64,000 nt of DNA from Streptomyces sp. GESEQ-4 (GCF_017948455.1 NZ_JAFFSU010000020.1:1-64000); one strand, 5' to 3'; positions 24,946 to 34,184 are shown, numbered from the stretch's first letter. The notes: generated by a model not told the origin, from the sequence alone. A program made the numbers and translations.

Positions 24946-25797
24946 TCAGCCCGGCACGTCCAGGCGCTGCGTGCCCACGACCGACAGCAGCCGCAGCGCC
25001 TCCTCGGACCGCGAGCCGGGCGTGGCGGTGTAGATGACGACCCGCTGGTCCAGGTCGGTGATGTCCAGGACATCGCAGTTGACGGTGACGGGCCCGACCA
25101 GCGGGTGGTCGAAGGTCTTGCGGAGCGTGGGCGGGGCGATCACGCAGTGCTCGGCCCACAGCCGGGCGAACTCCTCGCTTCCGGCGAGGAGTTCCTCGAC
25201 CAGCCCGGTCACTTCGGGGTCGTCGGGGTAGCGGGCAGCGGCGGCACGCAGATCGTTGGCCGCGGACGCGGCGAACTCGTCCGCGTCCGAGATGCCGTAC
25301 AGCGGCCGTCCGTCATGGTCCGGGGAGAGGAAGGCGCGCCGGATCAGGTTCCGGTCGCGCCTCGGCAGCGCGGAGAAGTCCTCCATCAGGGCGGCGGCCA
25401 GGTCGTTCCAGGCGATGACCTCGTGCGTCGCCGAGATCACGAACGCCGCGGCTTGCGGCAGCCGGTGCAGCAGGTCGACCATGCTCTGCCGCACCTCCCG
25501 CGAGGGACCGGGCCGTGGCGCGGGCGGGGTTCCGGCGAGGTGGTGGAGGTGGTCGCGCTCGGGGTCCGACAGGCGCAGGGCGCGGGCGATCTGGGCCAGC
25601 ACCTCGCGGGAGGGGTGCGGGCCGCGCGCCTGCTCCAGCCGTGTGTAGTACTCGGTCGAGATGTACGCCAGCTGCGCCACCTCCTCGCGGCGCAGCCCCG
25701 GGGTCCTGCGGCGCGTCCCGGCGGGCAGACCCACGTCGGCGGGGTCGATGCGCTCGCGCCGGCTGCGCAGGAAGTCGGCCAGTTGTCGTCGGTCCAC
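24946..25797 (-). CDS. XRE-type regulator with MmyB-like ligand-binding domain
   Basis: 283 residues. N-terminal helix-turn-helix of the XRE type (about 5-75; LRREEVAQLAYISTEYYTRL, QARGPHPSREVLAQIARALR), then the MmyB-like domain (about 100-275) with FVISATHEVIAWNDLAAALM and DHPLVGPVTVNCDVLDITD. In actinomycetes these regulators commonly bind fatty-acid-like ligands and control a neighbouring SDR, here the divergent SDR at 25885. ATG 25797. The gene ends eight bases from the convergent serine hydrolase. Confidence 0.93.
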   Translation of the reverse strand: MDRRQLADFLRSRRERIDPADVGLPAGTRRRTPGLRREEVAQLAYISTEYYTRLEQARGPHPSREVLAQIARALRLSDPERDHLHHLAGTPPAPRPGPSREVRQSMVDLLHRLPQAAAFVISATHEVIAWNDLAAALMEDFSALPRRDRNLIRRAFLSPDHDGRPLYGISDADEFAASAANDLRAAAARYPDDPEVTGLVEELLAGSEEFARLWAEHCVIAPPTLRKTFDHPLVGPVTVNCDVLDITDLDQRVVIYTATPGSRSEEALRLLSVVGTQRLDVPG

Positions 25798-25884
25798 GCT
25801 TCCAGTGTGCGGGGGAACCGGGAGCCGCAGCCAGGTACCAGCGGTGCCTGGATGCGCTCGGCGGCCGGACGCAGGCTCGACCCC

Positions 25885-26679
25885 ATGGACACCACACAGA
25901 CCGGCACCACCCTCACGACCTCGGGCCTGCTCACCGACAAGGTCGCCTTCGTCACCGGAGCGGGCCGCGGCATCGGCGCCGCCGCGTCCCGGCTGTTCGC
26001 CCGCGAGGGCGCCCGGGTGCTGCTCGCGGCCCGCACCGAGTCCCAGCTCAAGGCGGTCACGGAGGAGATCCGGGCGGCCGGCGGCACCGCTGACTACGTC
26101 CTGTGCGACCTCGCCGACGCGGCGAGTGTCCGGGCCGCCGTCGACCGGGCCGTGGAGTTGTACGGCCGTCTCGACGTGGCCTTCAACAACGGCGCGACCG
26201 GGCAGCAGCCAGGGCCGATGGACCAGCTGTCGGAGGACGACTTCGACCTGGTCAGCTCGGTCAACTTCAAGGGGCCGTGGCTGTCGATGACCGCCGAGAT
26301 CGCCGCCATCCGTGCCACCGCCGGACGCGGGGCCATCGTCAACAACTCCAGCGTCGGCAGCCTCATGGGCAACCCCTGGCTGCCCATCTACGGCGCGGCC
26401 AAGCGGGCGGTGAACAGCCTCACCGCGTCAGCCGCCATGACGTACGGCCCGGAGGGCATCCGCGTCAACGCGATCGCGCCCGGCACCACGCTCACCGAGA
26501 TGATCTACGAGTGGGACGAGCGCTCCCCGGGCATCCTCGACCAGCTCGTCGAGCGCACCCCGCTGGGCCGTGCCGCCGACCCGGAAGAGGTCGCCCAGGC
26601 CGCGGCCTGGCTGCTGAGCGACCGCGCCTCCTACGTCACCGGCACGGTCCTGCGCGTCGACGGCGGCAGCCGGTCCTGA
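25885..26679 (+). CDS. Short-chain dehydrogenase, probable target of the adjacent XRE regulator
   Basis: 264-residue classical SDR: TGAGRGIGAAASR loop (about 20-32), NNGA in place of the usual NNAG, NNSSVGSLMG with catalytic Ser, YGAAKRAVNSL with Tyr/Lys, and the C-terminal YVTGTVLRVDGGSRS typical of the family. The NNGA change is conservative. ATG 25885 is chosen because the family N-terminus (SGLLTDKVAFVTGAG) follows it by 15 residues; a longer open frame upstream runs antisense through the regulator. The 87-base divergent spacer should contain the operator of the XRE regulator. The substrate is unknown. Confidence 0.93.
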   Translation: MDTTQTGTTLTTSGLLTDKVAFVTGAGRGIGAAASRLFAREGARVLLAARTESQLKAVTEEIRAAGGTADYVLCDLADAASVRAAVDRAVELYGRLDVAFNNGATGQQPGPMDQLSEDDFDLVSSVNFKGPWLSMTAEIAAIRATAGRGAIVNNSSVGSLMGNPWLPIYGAAKRAVNSLTASAAMTYGPEGIRVNAIAPGTTLTEMIYEWDERSPGILDQLVERTPLGRAADPEEVAQAAAWLLSDRASYVTGTVLRVDGGSRS

Positions 26680-26683
26680 CCGG

Positions 26684-28249
26684 TCAGCCGACCGGGCTCT
26701 CCAGCACCGCCATCGCCGCGTTGTGCCCGGGCACCCCGCTCACCCCTCCCCCGCGCACCGCGCCCGCCCCGCACAGCAGCACATTGGCGTGCCCGGTCTC
26801 CACGCCCCAGCGCCCCGTGCCCTCCTGGGCGTACGGCCAGGCGAGGTCGCGGTGGAAGATGTTGCCGCCGGGCAGCCGCAGGTCCCGCTCCAGGTCGAGC
26901 GGGGTCTTCGCCTCGATGCAGGGCCGCCCTTCCTGGTCCGTCGCCAGACAGTCGGCGAGCGGTTCGGCCAGGTGGGCGTCCAGCTGGGCCAGGGTCGACT
27001 TCAGCAGTTCGTCGCGTACGGCGTCGTTGTCCCCGGCGAACAGCCGGGCCGGCGTGTGCAGGCCGAACAGGGTGAGCGTCTGGTAGCCGCGGTCGACGAG
27101 TTCCGGCCCGAGGATCGTCGGGTCCGTGAGCGAGTGGCAGTAGATCTCGGAGGGCGGGGCGGCGGGCAGCTCACCGGCGGCGGCCTGGCCGTGCGCGGCG
27201 GCCAGTTGCCCGTAGCCCTCGGCGACGTGGAAGGTGCCGGAGAACGCCTCGCGCGGGTCGACGGAGTTGTCGCGCAGCTTCGGCAGCCTCTTCAGCAGCA
27301 TGTTCACCTTGAGCTGGGCGCCCTCGGCGGGGGCGGGCGGCTCGTCTCCCATGAGGGCGGCGAGCGCTTGCGGTGAGGCGTTCACCAGGACGTGCCGGGC
27401 GGCGGCGACGCCTTCGCCGTCGGCCGTCCGGTAGGTGATCTCGGCGGTGCGGCCGTCCGTGGCGATGCGTTCCACCTCGTGGCCGGTGGCGATGACGGCG
27501 CCCGCGTGCCGTGCCGTGGCGGCCAGGGCGTCGGTGAGGGCGCCCATGCCGCCGACGGGTACGTCCCAGGCGCCCGTGCCGCCGCCGATCACGTGGTAGA
27601 GGAAGCAGCGGTTCTGCCGCAGCGAGGGGTCGTGTGCGTCGGCGAAGGTCCCGATCAGGGCGTCGGTGAGGACGACGCCCCGGACCAGGTCGTCGGTGAA
27701 GCGGTCCTCGACGGCGACGCCGAGGGGCTCCTCGAAGAGGGTGCGCCAGGCCTCCTCGTCGTCCACGCGGCGGCGCAGTTCGTCGCGGGTGGGCAGCGGT
27801 TCGACGAGGGTCGGGAAGACCCGCTCGGCGACGCGGCCGGTCATGCCGTAGAACCGCTGCCAGGCCCGGTACTCGCTCTCGCCGCCGGTGAGCCGGGCGA
27901 AGGCCTCCCGGGTGCGCCGCTCGCCGCCGCCGACGAGGAGTCCCGTGGGCCGGCCGTCGCGCTCCACGGGTGTGTACGACGAGATGGTGCGCCCGCGTAC
28001 GCGGAAGTCCAGCCCCAGGTCCCGCACGATCTTCTTCGGCAACAGGCTGACCAGGTACGAATAGCGCGACAGCCGCGCGTCGACGCCCGCGAACGGGCGG
28101 GTGGACACGGCGGCGCCCCCGGTGTGGTCCAGCCGCTCCAGCACCAGCACGGAGCGTCCGGCGCGGGCCAGGTAGGCGGCGGCGACGAGGCCGTTGTGGC
28201 CACCGCCGACGATGACGGCGTCGTAGGTGCGTCCCTCGTGTGCAGGCAT
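26684..28249 (-). CDS. CrtI/phytoene-dehydrogenase-like FAD oxidoreductase
   Basis: 521 residues. Dinucleotide-binding N-terminus DAVIVGGGHNGLVAAAYLARAG, quoted as VGGGHNGLVAAAYLARAG, with the E of the second strand in LVLERLDHTGGAA and a C-terminal FAD motif NVLLCGAGAVRGGGVSGVPG, GHNAAMAVL. It belongs to the NAD(P)/FAD oxidoreductases related to phytoene desaturase, but no carotenoid genes are nearby, so the substrate is open. ATG 28249 is preferred over GTG/ATG codons up to 28264. It is separated by four bases from the convergent SDR, and the kinase gene lies 54 bases upstream on the same strand. Confidence 0.9.
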   Translation of the reverse strand: MPAHEGRTYDAVIVGGGHNGLVAAAYLARAGRSVLVLERLDHTGGAAVSTRPFAGVDARLSRYSYLVSLLPKKIVRDLGLDFRVRGRTISSYTPVERDGRPTGLLVGGGERRTREAFARLTGGESEYRAWQRFYGMTGRVAERVFPTLVEPLPTRDELRRRVDDEEAWRTLFEEPLGVAVEDRFTDDLVRGVVLTDALIGTFADAHDPSLRQNRCFLYHVIGGGTGAWDVPVGGMGALTDALAATARHAGAVIATGHEVERIATDGRTAEITYRTADGEGVAAARHVLVNASPQALAALMGDEPPAPAEGAQLKVNMLLKRLPKLRDNSVDPREAFSGTFHVAEGYGQLAAAHGQAAAGELPAAPPSEIYCHSLTDPTILGPELVDRGYQTLTLFGLHTPARLFAGDNDAVRDELLKSTLAQLDAHLAEPLADCLATDQEGRPCIEAKTPLDLERDLRLPGGNIFHRDLAWPYAQEGTGRWGVETGHANVLLCGAGAVRGGGVSGVPGHNAAMAVLESPVG

Positions 28250-28303
28250 GGTTCTTCGTAACACGTGATGATCTAGGTCGGCCAGAGGCGTGCCGCGCCG
28301 GGG

Positions 28304-30541
28304 TCAGGGTCCGCCGGACGCCCGCTGCTGCCGGAGCACCGCGACCCTGCGGTACAGCTCGACCGCCTCGGCGCCCCGGCCGAGCTGTTCCAGGCAGTGG
28401 GCCTCGTCGTTGCGGCTGGCGAGGGTGTCGGGGTGGTCGGGGCCCAGGACGCGCTCGCGGGCGGCGGCCACCCGCCGGTATTCGGTGAGGGCGTCGGCCC
28501 AGCGGCCCAGCCAGCCGAGGCCGACGGCGACCTCGCGGCGGCTGACGAGGGTGTCCGGGTGGTCGGGGCCCAGCACCCGCTCACGGATCGCGCACACGTC
28601 GCGGGACTCGGCGAGGGCTTCCTCCCAGCGGCCGAGGCGCCCGAGGTTGACGCCGAGGCCGTGCCGGGCGCGCAGGGTCTCGGGGTGGGCGGGGCCCTGG
28701 ACGCGGGCGCGGTCGTCGATCAGCTCCCGGTACAGCTTGAGGGCGTCGGCGCTGCGCCCGAGGCGGCCGAGGCTGATACCGACCTCGTAGCGGGCGGCGA
28801 GGGTGTCGGCGTGGTCGGGGCCGAGGGCCTGGGCGCGGGCCTCGGCGACCTCGGCGTACGTCTGCAGGGCTTCCGGCCAGCGCCCCAACTGGCCGAGTGC
28901 GTAGGCGACTTCGTACCGCGTGACCAGGGTGTCGGGGTGGTTCGCGCCGAGTACCCGGGCGCGCGCGGCGGCCACGTCGCAGGCCATGCGGTACGAGTCC
29001 TCCAGGCGCCCGAGGCGGCTGAGGTTGAAGGCGAGGTTGTGGCGGCAGCGCAGGGTGTCGGGATGGTCGGCGCCCATGGTGCGCTCCCGGGCGGCGAGCA
29101 CCGACGTATAGACCTGGTGGGCGTCGAAGTGCCGCCCCAACTGCCCCAGGACATACGCCATTTCCTGGCGCGCGGCGAGCGAGTCCGGGTGGTCGGCGCC
29201 GAGCACCCGGGTGCGGGCCGCGGCGACGTGCTTGTACTCGCGCAGGGCGTCGGCGGCGCGGCCGGTGCGGCTGAGGGTGAAGGCGACCTCGTAGCGGCTG
29301 GCGAGGGTGTCGGGGTGATCGGGGCCGAGGAGGTGCTCGCGCTCGGCGGCGACGGCGCGGTGCACCTCGCCCGCCTCGGCCCAGCGCCCCAGCCGCCCGA
29401 GGCTCAGGCCCGCGTTGTGCCGGCCGGCCAGCGCGAGGAGGGTCTGCGCGGAAGGCGCGGGCCGCTCGTCCGGCGGCGGCTCCTCGACCCGGCCGGTGAC
29501 CGGGCGCGCGATCCACTCGCCGGTGAGGCCGGCTCCGGCGTCCGGAGGTGTGGTGACGATGCCCGCGCCGGTGGCCTTGTGGCCGGTGGTCATGCCGCGG
29601 GTCCAGGACGGCAGCCGGGTCTCGCGGGGCGTGGGCTCGGTCGGACGGAGTTCCGGCCGCGGCGTCACGACGGTTGGCACATACGTCGGTGTGGTGCGGC
29701 CCGCGTCGATCCTGCGGACCAACTCGCGGGCGTCGTGCGGGCGTTGCTCGGGCCGTTTGGCCAGCAGGTCCAGGATGACCTTCTCGAAGTACTCGGGCAG
29801 CTCGGCGCGGTGACTGCGGGGCGGCTGCGGCGGGGTGTCCCGGTGGCCGATGAGGATCGCCCAGGCGTCGTCGAGGTCGAACGGCGGGGCCCCGGTGGCG
29901 ATCTCGTACAGCACACAGCCCAGCGAGTACAGATCGCTGCGCCGGTCGACATCCGTTCCGCTGATCTGCTCCGGCGACATGTAGTGCGGGGTGCCCATGG
30001 CGATGCCGGTGCCGGTCAGCCGTGAGGTGAAGCCGATGTCGTGGCCGAGGCGCGCTATGCCGAAGTCGCAGATCTTCACCGTGCCGTCGGTGAGCCGCAT
30101 GATGTTCGCGGGTTTCAGGTCCCGGTGCACGATGCCCTGTTGATGCGTGTAGGCGAGCGCCGCGGCGACCTGGTCGGCGATCTCGACGACGTCCGGGACG
30201 GGCAGCGGATGGTGCTTGTTGTCCTCCAGGAGCTGACTGAGGTTGCGGCCCTCCAGGAGCTCCATGACGAGGTAGAGGATGCCGTCGTGCTCGCCGAAGT
30301 CGTGGACGACGGTGACGCCGCGGTGCTGGAGCGCGGCGGCCACCCGGGCCTCGCGGCGGAACCGTTCGCGCAGGACGCGGGTGAAGGACTGGTCGTGGGA
30401 CTGGCCCAGCGGCTTGAGGCACTTCACGGCCACCAGCCGGCCGAGCGATTCGTCGCGCGCCCGCCACACCTCGCCCATGCCCCCGCGCCCGATCAGGTCG
30501 AGCAGCCGGTACCGGCCCTGGATCAGCCTGGTCTCCGCCAT
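28304..30541 (-). CDS. Serine/threonine protein kinase with eight TPR-type repeats
   Basis: 745 residues, no membrane segment. Kinase domain about 10-270: glycine loop IGRGGMGEV, catalytic Lys in VAVKCLK (residue 40), HRDLKPANIM, DFGIARLG and the APE-equivalent MSPEQ. A proline-rich linker (about 275-365) is followed by eight repeats of 42 residues, each carrying LGxDHPDTLxxR-like text (LGPDHPDTLASRYE, LGADHPDSLAARQE and so on). These are TPR_10-type repeats and probably bind a protein partner. A soluble TPR-coupled kinase differs from the usual PASTA or membrane-bound Pkn. ATG 30541. No obvious substrate is adjacent. Confidence 0.95.
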   Translation of the reverse strand: MAETRLIQGRYRLLDLIGRGGMGEVWRARDESLGRLVAVKCLKPLGQSHDQSFTRVLRERFRREARVAAALQHRGVTVVHDFGEHDGILYLVMELLEGRNLSQLLEDNKHHPLPVPDVVEIADQVAAALAYTHQQGIVHRDLKPANIMRLTDGTVKICDFGIARLGHDIGFTSRLTGTGIAMGTPHYMSPEQISGTDVDRRSDLYSLGCVLYEIATGAPPFDLDDAWAILIGHRDTPPQPPRSHRAELPEYFEKVILDLLAKRPEQRPHDARELVRRIDAGRTTPTYVPTVVTPRPELRPTEPTPRETRLPSWTRGMTTGHKATGAGIVTTPPDAGAGLTGEWIARPVTGRVEEPPPDERPAPSAQTLLALAGRHNAGLSLGRLGRWAEAGEVHRAVAAEREHLLGPDHPDTLASRYEVAFTLSRTGRAADALREYKHVAAARTRVLGADHPDSLAARQEMAYVLGQLGRHFDAHQVYTSVLAARERTMGADHPDTLRCRHNLAFNLSRLGRLEDSYRMACDVAAARARVLGANHPDTLVTRYEVAYALGQLGRWPEALQTYAEVAEARAQALGPDHADTLAARYEVGISLGRLGRSADALKLYRELIDDRARVQGPAHPETLRARHGLGVNLGRLGRWEEALAESRDVCAIRERVLGPDHPDTLVSRREVAVGLGWLGRWADALTEYRRVAAARERVLGPDHPDTLASRNDEAHCLEQLGRGAEAVELYRRVAVLRQQRASGGP

Positions 30542-30654
30542 CTCGTGCCGTCGCCCCCGTCGATGGTCGCCCCGCCCTCTGCCTCACGGATCCCCGCCGA
30601 CGATCGTCGGCCCCCTCCGTGACACTCCCCTCGTCGCCCGTCCAGTATGGCGAC

Positions 30655-31533
30655 CTATCGTCCGAGTTTGTACGGTGCCGGGCGCGAGCCGGGGCCGAGG
30701 CGGGCCATCGCGCGGAGGATGTGTTTGGGCGGGAGCTGCCAGCGCACACGGGCGGGAACACTGCGCAGCAGGGTGCCCGTGGCACGCAACTGCCGGGTGA
30801 CGACGGCGGGTTGCGGGGCCGGTCTGCCGTACAGCTCATGCGCGTACGGCGGCAGGGCGGCGTACGCCAGTTGCGCCACACGCCGCCACAGCAGTTCCCG
30901 CGCCGGTATGAGCAGGAGGTGCGTCGGCGGGCGGAGGAGGAAGTCGTCCACCTCGCGTGCTTCGGGTCCGGCGGCGAGTTCGGGGCGCACCTTCTCGAAG
31001 TAGGCGTCCATCTCCGCCTGGTTCGCGGGTACGGCGTCCGGAGCGAGGCCCACCAGGCGGGCGCTGACCCGTTGTTCGCTGATGTACCGGTCAGCCTGAT
31101 CGTCGGTCAGACGGAAGCCGGAGCGGCGCCCGACGTGCAGGTAGGAGTCTATTTCGGCGCAGTGCACCCACAGCAGCAGCTCGGGTTCGTCGACGCCGTA
31201 CCGCTCGCCGGTGTCCGGGTCGGTCGCCCCGAGCATGCTGTGGATCTTCCGCACCCGGGCGCCCGCCCGCTCGGCCGCCTCGGTGGTGCCGTAGGAGATG
31301 GTGCCGACGAAGTTGGCGGTCCGTAGCAGCCGGCCCCACGCGTCGTTGCGGAAGTCGGAGTTCTGCATGACGCCGCGCACCGCGCGTGGGTGCAGCGCCT
31401 GGAAGTAGAGCGCGCGGATTCCGGCGACCCACATCATCGGGTCGCCGTGTATCTGCCAGGTCACGGAACCTGGGCCGAACAAACCCGGATCGCCCGTCAT
31501 GCCCGCAGTGTGACCAGGATCGGTAGTTGACAC
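30655..31533 (-). CDS. MpaB/DUF2236 family oxygenase-like protein
   Basis: 292 residues of the family that includes latex-clearing protein and mycophenolic-acid MpaB (heme-b proteins). Family marks: VTWQIHGDPMMWVAGIRALYFQ, quoted as WQIHGDPMMWVAG, then HPRAVRGVMQNSDFRND, GRLLRTANFVGTISYGTT, LLLWVHCAEIDSYL and the C-terminal PPYAHELYG. Histidines in the IHGDP, HPRA and WVHC segments are candidate heme or catalytic residues. GTG/ATG 31533 opens the frame; ATG 31500 (MTGDPGLFG) matches the family start better. It stands alone between the kinase and a TetR gene on the same strand. Confidence 0.88.
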   Translation of the reverse strand: MSTTDPGHTAGMTGDPGLFGPGSVTWQIHGDPMMWVAGIRALYFQALHPRAVRGVMQNSDFRNDAWGRLLRTANFVGTISYGTTEAAERAGARVRKIHSMLGATDPDTGERYGVDEPELLLWVHCAEIDSYLHVGRRSGFRLTDDQADRYISEQRVSARLVGLAPDAVPANQAEMDAYFEKVRPELAAGPEAREVDDFLLRPPTHLLLIPARELLWRRVAQLAYAALPPYAHELYGRPAPQPAVVTRQLRATGTLLRSVPARVRWQLPPKHILRAMARLGPGSRPAPYKLGR

Positions 31534-31639
31534 AAGCCAACGTTCATGACCTGCACTGATAGAAGGCCCCGACCGCAGAAAGGCAGCAACCAGCCTTGGC
31601 GTACTGGAAGCTACAGCCTGGGGCTGGGACTGTGGTGGG

Positions 31640-32230
31640 TCAGACGCCCTGCCCGGCGTCCAGCAAGACGAGGACGTTGCTTATCCCCTGCTCGAGGAGC
31701 TCATCGGCGAGTCGGCTGTCGGTCAAGGCACGGGCAAGCTGCAGCGTCCCGGCCATCAGGCCGAGGAGGCTGAGCGCCTTCACACGTGCGGAGGACGGGT
31801 CCTCGGGCGCCATGCGGGCGGCAATTCCGTCGATGAGGACCAGCACACCGTCGGTGTACGCCTGCCTGGTCGCGTCGGTGCAGCGCCCGATCTCGTCGAG
31901 CAGAGCGGCGTTGGGGCAGCCGTCGGCAAGGCTGTCGCGGTGCTGGGGCGACAGGTACCCCCGAACAATCTGCTCGATTCCGACACGGCCGGGTGCGGCC
32001 GCCGCGACGACGCTCTCGGCCTGTGCCTTCAACTGGTCGGCGATCGCCGTGGTGACGAGGTCGTCCTTGGATTCGAAGTGAGCGTAGAAGGCCCCATTGG
32101 TCAGCCCCGCGTCCTTCATGAGCGTCGAGACCCCGGAGCCGTCGATACCGTCTCGCTTGAACCGGCGGCCCGCGGTCTCGATGATCCGCCGCCTCGTCTC
32201 CGCCTTGTGCTCTTTTCCGTACCGCACCAC
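31640..32230 (-). CDS. TetR/AcrR family regulator
   Basis: 196 residues. N-terminal helix-turn-helix (about 10-57): RRRIIETAGRRFKRDG, VSTLMKDAGLTNGAFYAHFE. The C-terminal part has the LADGCPNAALLDEIGR run seen in TetR regulators of the NemR-like group that control reductases for electrophiles. It lies downstream of an SDR and an alpha/beta hydrolase on the same strand, and sites of the form ATTACGTTC occur before both the TetR and SDR genes, suggesting that it represses this unit and itself. GTG/ATG start at 32230. Confidence 0.93.
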   Translation of the reverse strand: MVRYGKEHKAETRRRIIETAGRRFKRDGIDGSGVSTLMKDAGLTNGAFYAHFESKDDLVTTAIADQLKAQAESVVAAAAPGRVGIEQIVRGYLSPQHRDSLADGCPNAALLDEIGRCTDATRQAYTDGVLVLIDGIAARMAPEDPSSARVKALSLLGLMAGTLQLARALTDSRLADELLEQGISNVLVLLDAGQGV

Positions 32231-32299
32231 AGCACACGCCCCTTCGCCGGCCGGAAGGACCGGTTGCCCTTCACCGACTTGGCCGACCTATGGTATTGC

Positions 32300-32308
32300 G
32301 AACGTAAT
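32300..32308 (-). promoter_or_regulatory. Candidate TetR operator half-site upstream of the regulator
   Basis: ATTACGTTC on the minus strand, 70 bases upstream of the TetR start. The same nine bases occur at 33203..33211 ahead of the SDR. Shared placement suggests one regulator for both promoters. Confidence 0.45.
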
Positions 32309-32365
32309 CTAAAAAGCCCACGGGTGCGTCGGCACACCGCGCACCCTTGAAGCCGGACCGGGATG

Positions 32366-33181
32366 TCAGGCGGGCAGGCGGTTGTTCTTGCGGATCTGCT
32401 TGTCGAACGTTCCGGCGGGGACGAGGCGGCGCGCGGTGGTGACGCGTGAGGCCAGCGGGCCGGCGGTGTAGCGCAGCTTCGGCTTCTTGTCGGTGGCCGC
32501 GGTGACGATCACCTTGGCGACGACGGCCGGATCGTCGCCGTTCTTCATCGCGTCCGCCATCACCTCGTCGAAGACGCGCCGCCGCTCCGCGTACAGAGGC
32601 AGCGGGGTGTCGGGCTGCGCGGCGTTGGTGTCGAAGCTGGTCTTGGTGTACGCGGGCTGGACAAGGAGGACCCTCACGCCATGCTCGCGGACCTCGTGGT
32701 CCAGCGACTCGGAGTAGCCCTCGAGGGCGTGCTTCGACGCTACGTAGAGGGCCATGAAGGGCTGGGGGGCGACCCCGAGGACGGACGAGATGTTGATGAC
32801 GCGTCCACCACCCTGGGCGCGCATGTGCGGCAGGACGGCCTTCGTCATACGGATGACACCGAGGACGTTGATGTTCAGGATGCTCTGGGCCTGGGTGACG
32901 GAGTTCTCCTCGACGGCGCCCGCCGAGCCGACGCCCGCGTTGTTGACCAAGACGTCGATGCGTCCGAACCGGTCGATCACCTCTGCGACCGCGGCGGTGG
33001 CCGAGTCGTCACTGCCCACGTCGAGATCGAGGTACGTCACACCGGCGGGCGGGGTGAGCCCGGAGGTCTTGCGGCCGGTTCCGATCACCTCGAAACCCGC
33101 CGCGACGAAGGCGCGGGCCGTCTCCTTGCCGATCCCGGATGAGGCACCTGTCACGAGCGCCACCGGCTGAGTTGTCGCCAT
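32366..33181 (-). CDS. Short-chain dehydrogenase
   Basis: 271-residue SDR with TGASSGIGKETAR, LDLDVGSDD, DVLVNNAGVGS, INISSVLGVAP and YVASKHALEGYSESL. The last 60 residues (KKPKLRYTAGPLASRV..) are the extended tail of SDRs that lack the short C-terminal GG motif, as in retinol/steroid-like members. ATG 33181 has GGGAG eight bases upstream; GTG 33184 is less likely. It sits between the TetR gene (downstream) and an HSL-type hydrolase (upstream), all on the minus strand. Confidence 0.93.
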   Translation of the reverse strand: MATTQPVALVTGASSGIGKETARAFVAAGFEVIGTGRKTSGLTPPAGVTYLDLDVGSDDSATAAVAEVIDRFGRIDVLVNNAGVGSAGAVEENSVTQAQSILNINVLGVIRMTKAVLPHMRAQGGGRVINISSVLGVAPQPFMALYVASKHALEGYSESLDHEVREHGVRVLLVQPAYTKTSFDTNAAQPDTPLPLYAERRRVFDEVMADAMKNGDDPAVVAKVIVTAATDKKPKLRYTAGPLASRVTTARRLVPAGTFDKQIRKNNRLPA

Positions 33182-33202
33182 CACGGACTCCCTTGGTTTT
33201 GA

Positions 33203-33226
33203 ATTACGTTCACATGTCTTACGTTC
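33203..33226 (-). promoter_or_regulatory. Direct repeats TTACGTTC upstream of the SDR
   Basis: ATTACGTTC at 33203..33211 and TTACGTTC at 33219..33226, starts 15 bases apart on the same DNA face range. A further copy in the opposite orientation lies before the TetR gene at 32300. This arrangement suits cooperative binding of two repressor dimers. Confidence 0.5.
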
Positions 33227-33266
33227 GTACGGCCAAACGGCGGCAGGGCGTTTGCGGATCTCTCGG

Positions 33267-34184
33267 TCAGATCTTCGTCTTCTCCCGAGCCCACGCGCCG
33301 ATCTGCGCGATGGCGGCGTTGACCTCCGGAACCCGGCCGGCTCCGTAGACGTACGAGTGCTGGCCTCCCGGGACCACCACGGTCGCCGTGTCGATTCCGG
33401 CGTCCTTGACGCGGGCGGCGAACTCCTCGTCCTCGCCGGCCAGGACCTCGTACGTTCCCCAGGAGACGAGGGTCGGGGGCAGGCCGCTCAGGTCCGCCCG
33501 GTTCAGATTGATCCGGGTGTCCGTGAACTCGATGCCCGTGCCGCCGATCCAGGCCTCCCGGAAGAACTCCAGCAGTTCCTTGCTGAGGATCTTGTCCGTC
33601 CCGGCGTTGGTCGCCATGGTCTCGCCTGCGATCTCGAGGTCGCACCAGGGAGAGATCGACACGATGGCGCCGGGCAGCGGCTGCTTCTTGTCGCGGAGGC
33701 GAAGGGCCAGGGCGACGGCGATGAACCCGCCGATCGAGTGGCCGATCGTGATGACGTTTCCCGGCTCATACCCTTCGGACAGCAGCCAGTTGAAGGCCGC
33801 CTCCGCGTCGTCCACCTGGGCCGGGTACTTGTGTTCCGGTGCCCGCCGGAAGTCCAGGACCAGTACGGGCGCCCCTGCGGCCTTGGCGACATGGCCGGCG
33901 AGCTTTCGGTCGACGAATGCCGACGACAGAACCGAACCCCCGGCGTGACCGTGCAGGAGGACGTAGTCGGTGTTGGCGTCGACTGGTTCGCACCAGATCC
34001 CCAGCACGCCACCCGCGTCCACCTCCCGGTAGGTGACGCCTTCTGGCTCCCGGGCCTTGAGATGGACGCCCTCCGCCACGATGCGCATCGCATCCAACTC
34101 GGACTCGGGAACGGCCAGTCCGGCCATGAAGTCCGCGAACTCGATCGCTTCCGGGCTCAGTTCAACTGCTGCGTGTTCAGACAC
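33267..34184 (-). CDS. HSL-family alpha/beta hydrolase (acetyl/steryl esterase-like)
   Basis: 305 residues. Oxyanion-hole motif LLHGHAGGS (a variant of HGGG), nucleophile elbow GHSIGG, Asp region LAGEDEEFAAR and His in VPGGQHSYVYG. DFRRAPEHKYPAQVDDAEAAF is the strongly conserved HSL-family segment, quoted as RRAPEHKYPAQVDDAEAAF. It hydrolyses an ester such as an acylated terpenoid, steroid or lipid. GTG 34184 is preferred because GGAGG lies six bases upstream; the longer frame to 34214 lacks support. It is the first gene of the hydrolase-SDR-TetR block, with an old-yellow-enzyme gene 63 bases further upstream. Confidence 0.92.
   Translation of the reverse strand: MSEHAAVELSPEAIEFADFMAGLAVPESELDAMRIVAEGVHLKAREPEGVTYREVDAGGVLGIWCEPVDANTDYVLLHGHAGGSVLSSAFVDRKLAGHVAKAAGAPVLVLDFRRAPEHKYPAQVDDAEAAFNWLLSEGYEPGNVITIGHSIGGFIAVALALRLRDKKQPLPGAIVSISPWCDLEIAGETMATNAGTDKILSKELLEFFREAWIGGTGIEFTDTRINLNRADLSGLPPTLVSWGTYEVLAGEDEEFAARVKDAGIDTATVVVPGGQHSYVYGAGRVPEVNAAIAQIGAWAREKTKI

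Noticed and set aside
23133..25073. A 646-codon minus-strand frame antisense to the serine hydrolase
   Set aside because: No domain or ribosome site; the sense strand has signal peptide and catalytic motifs.
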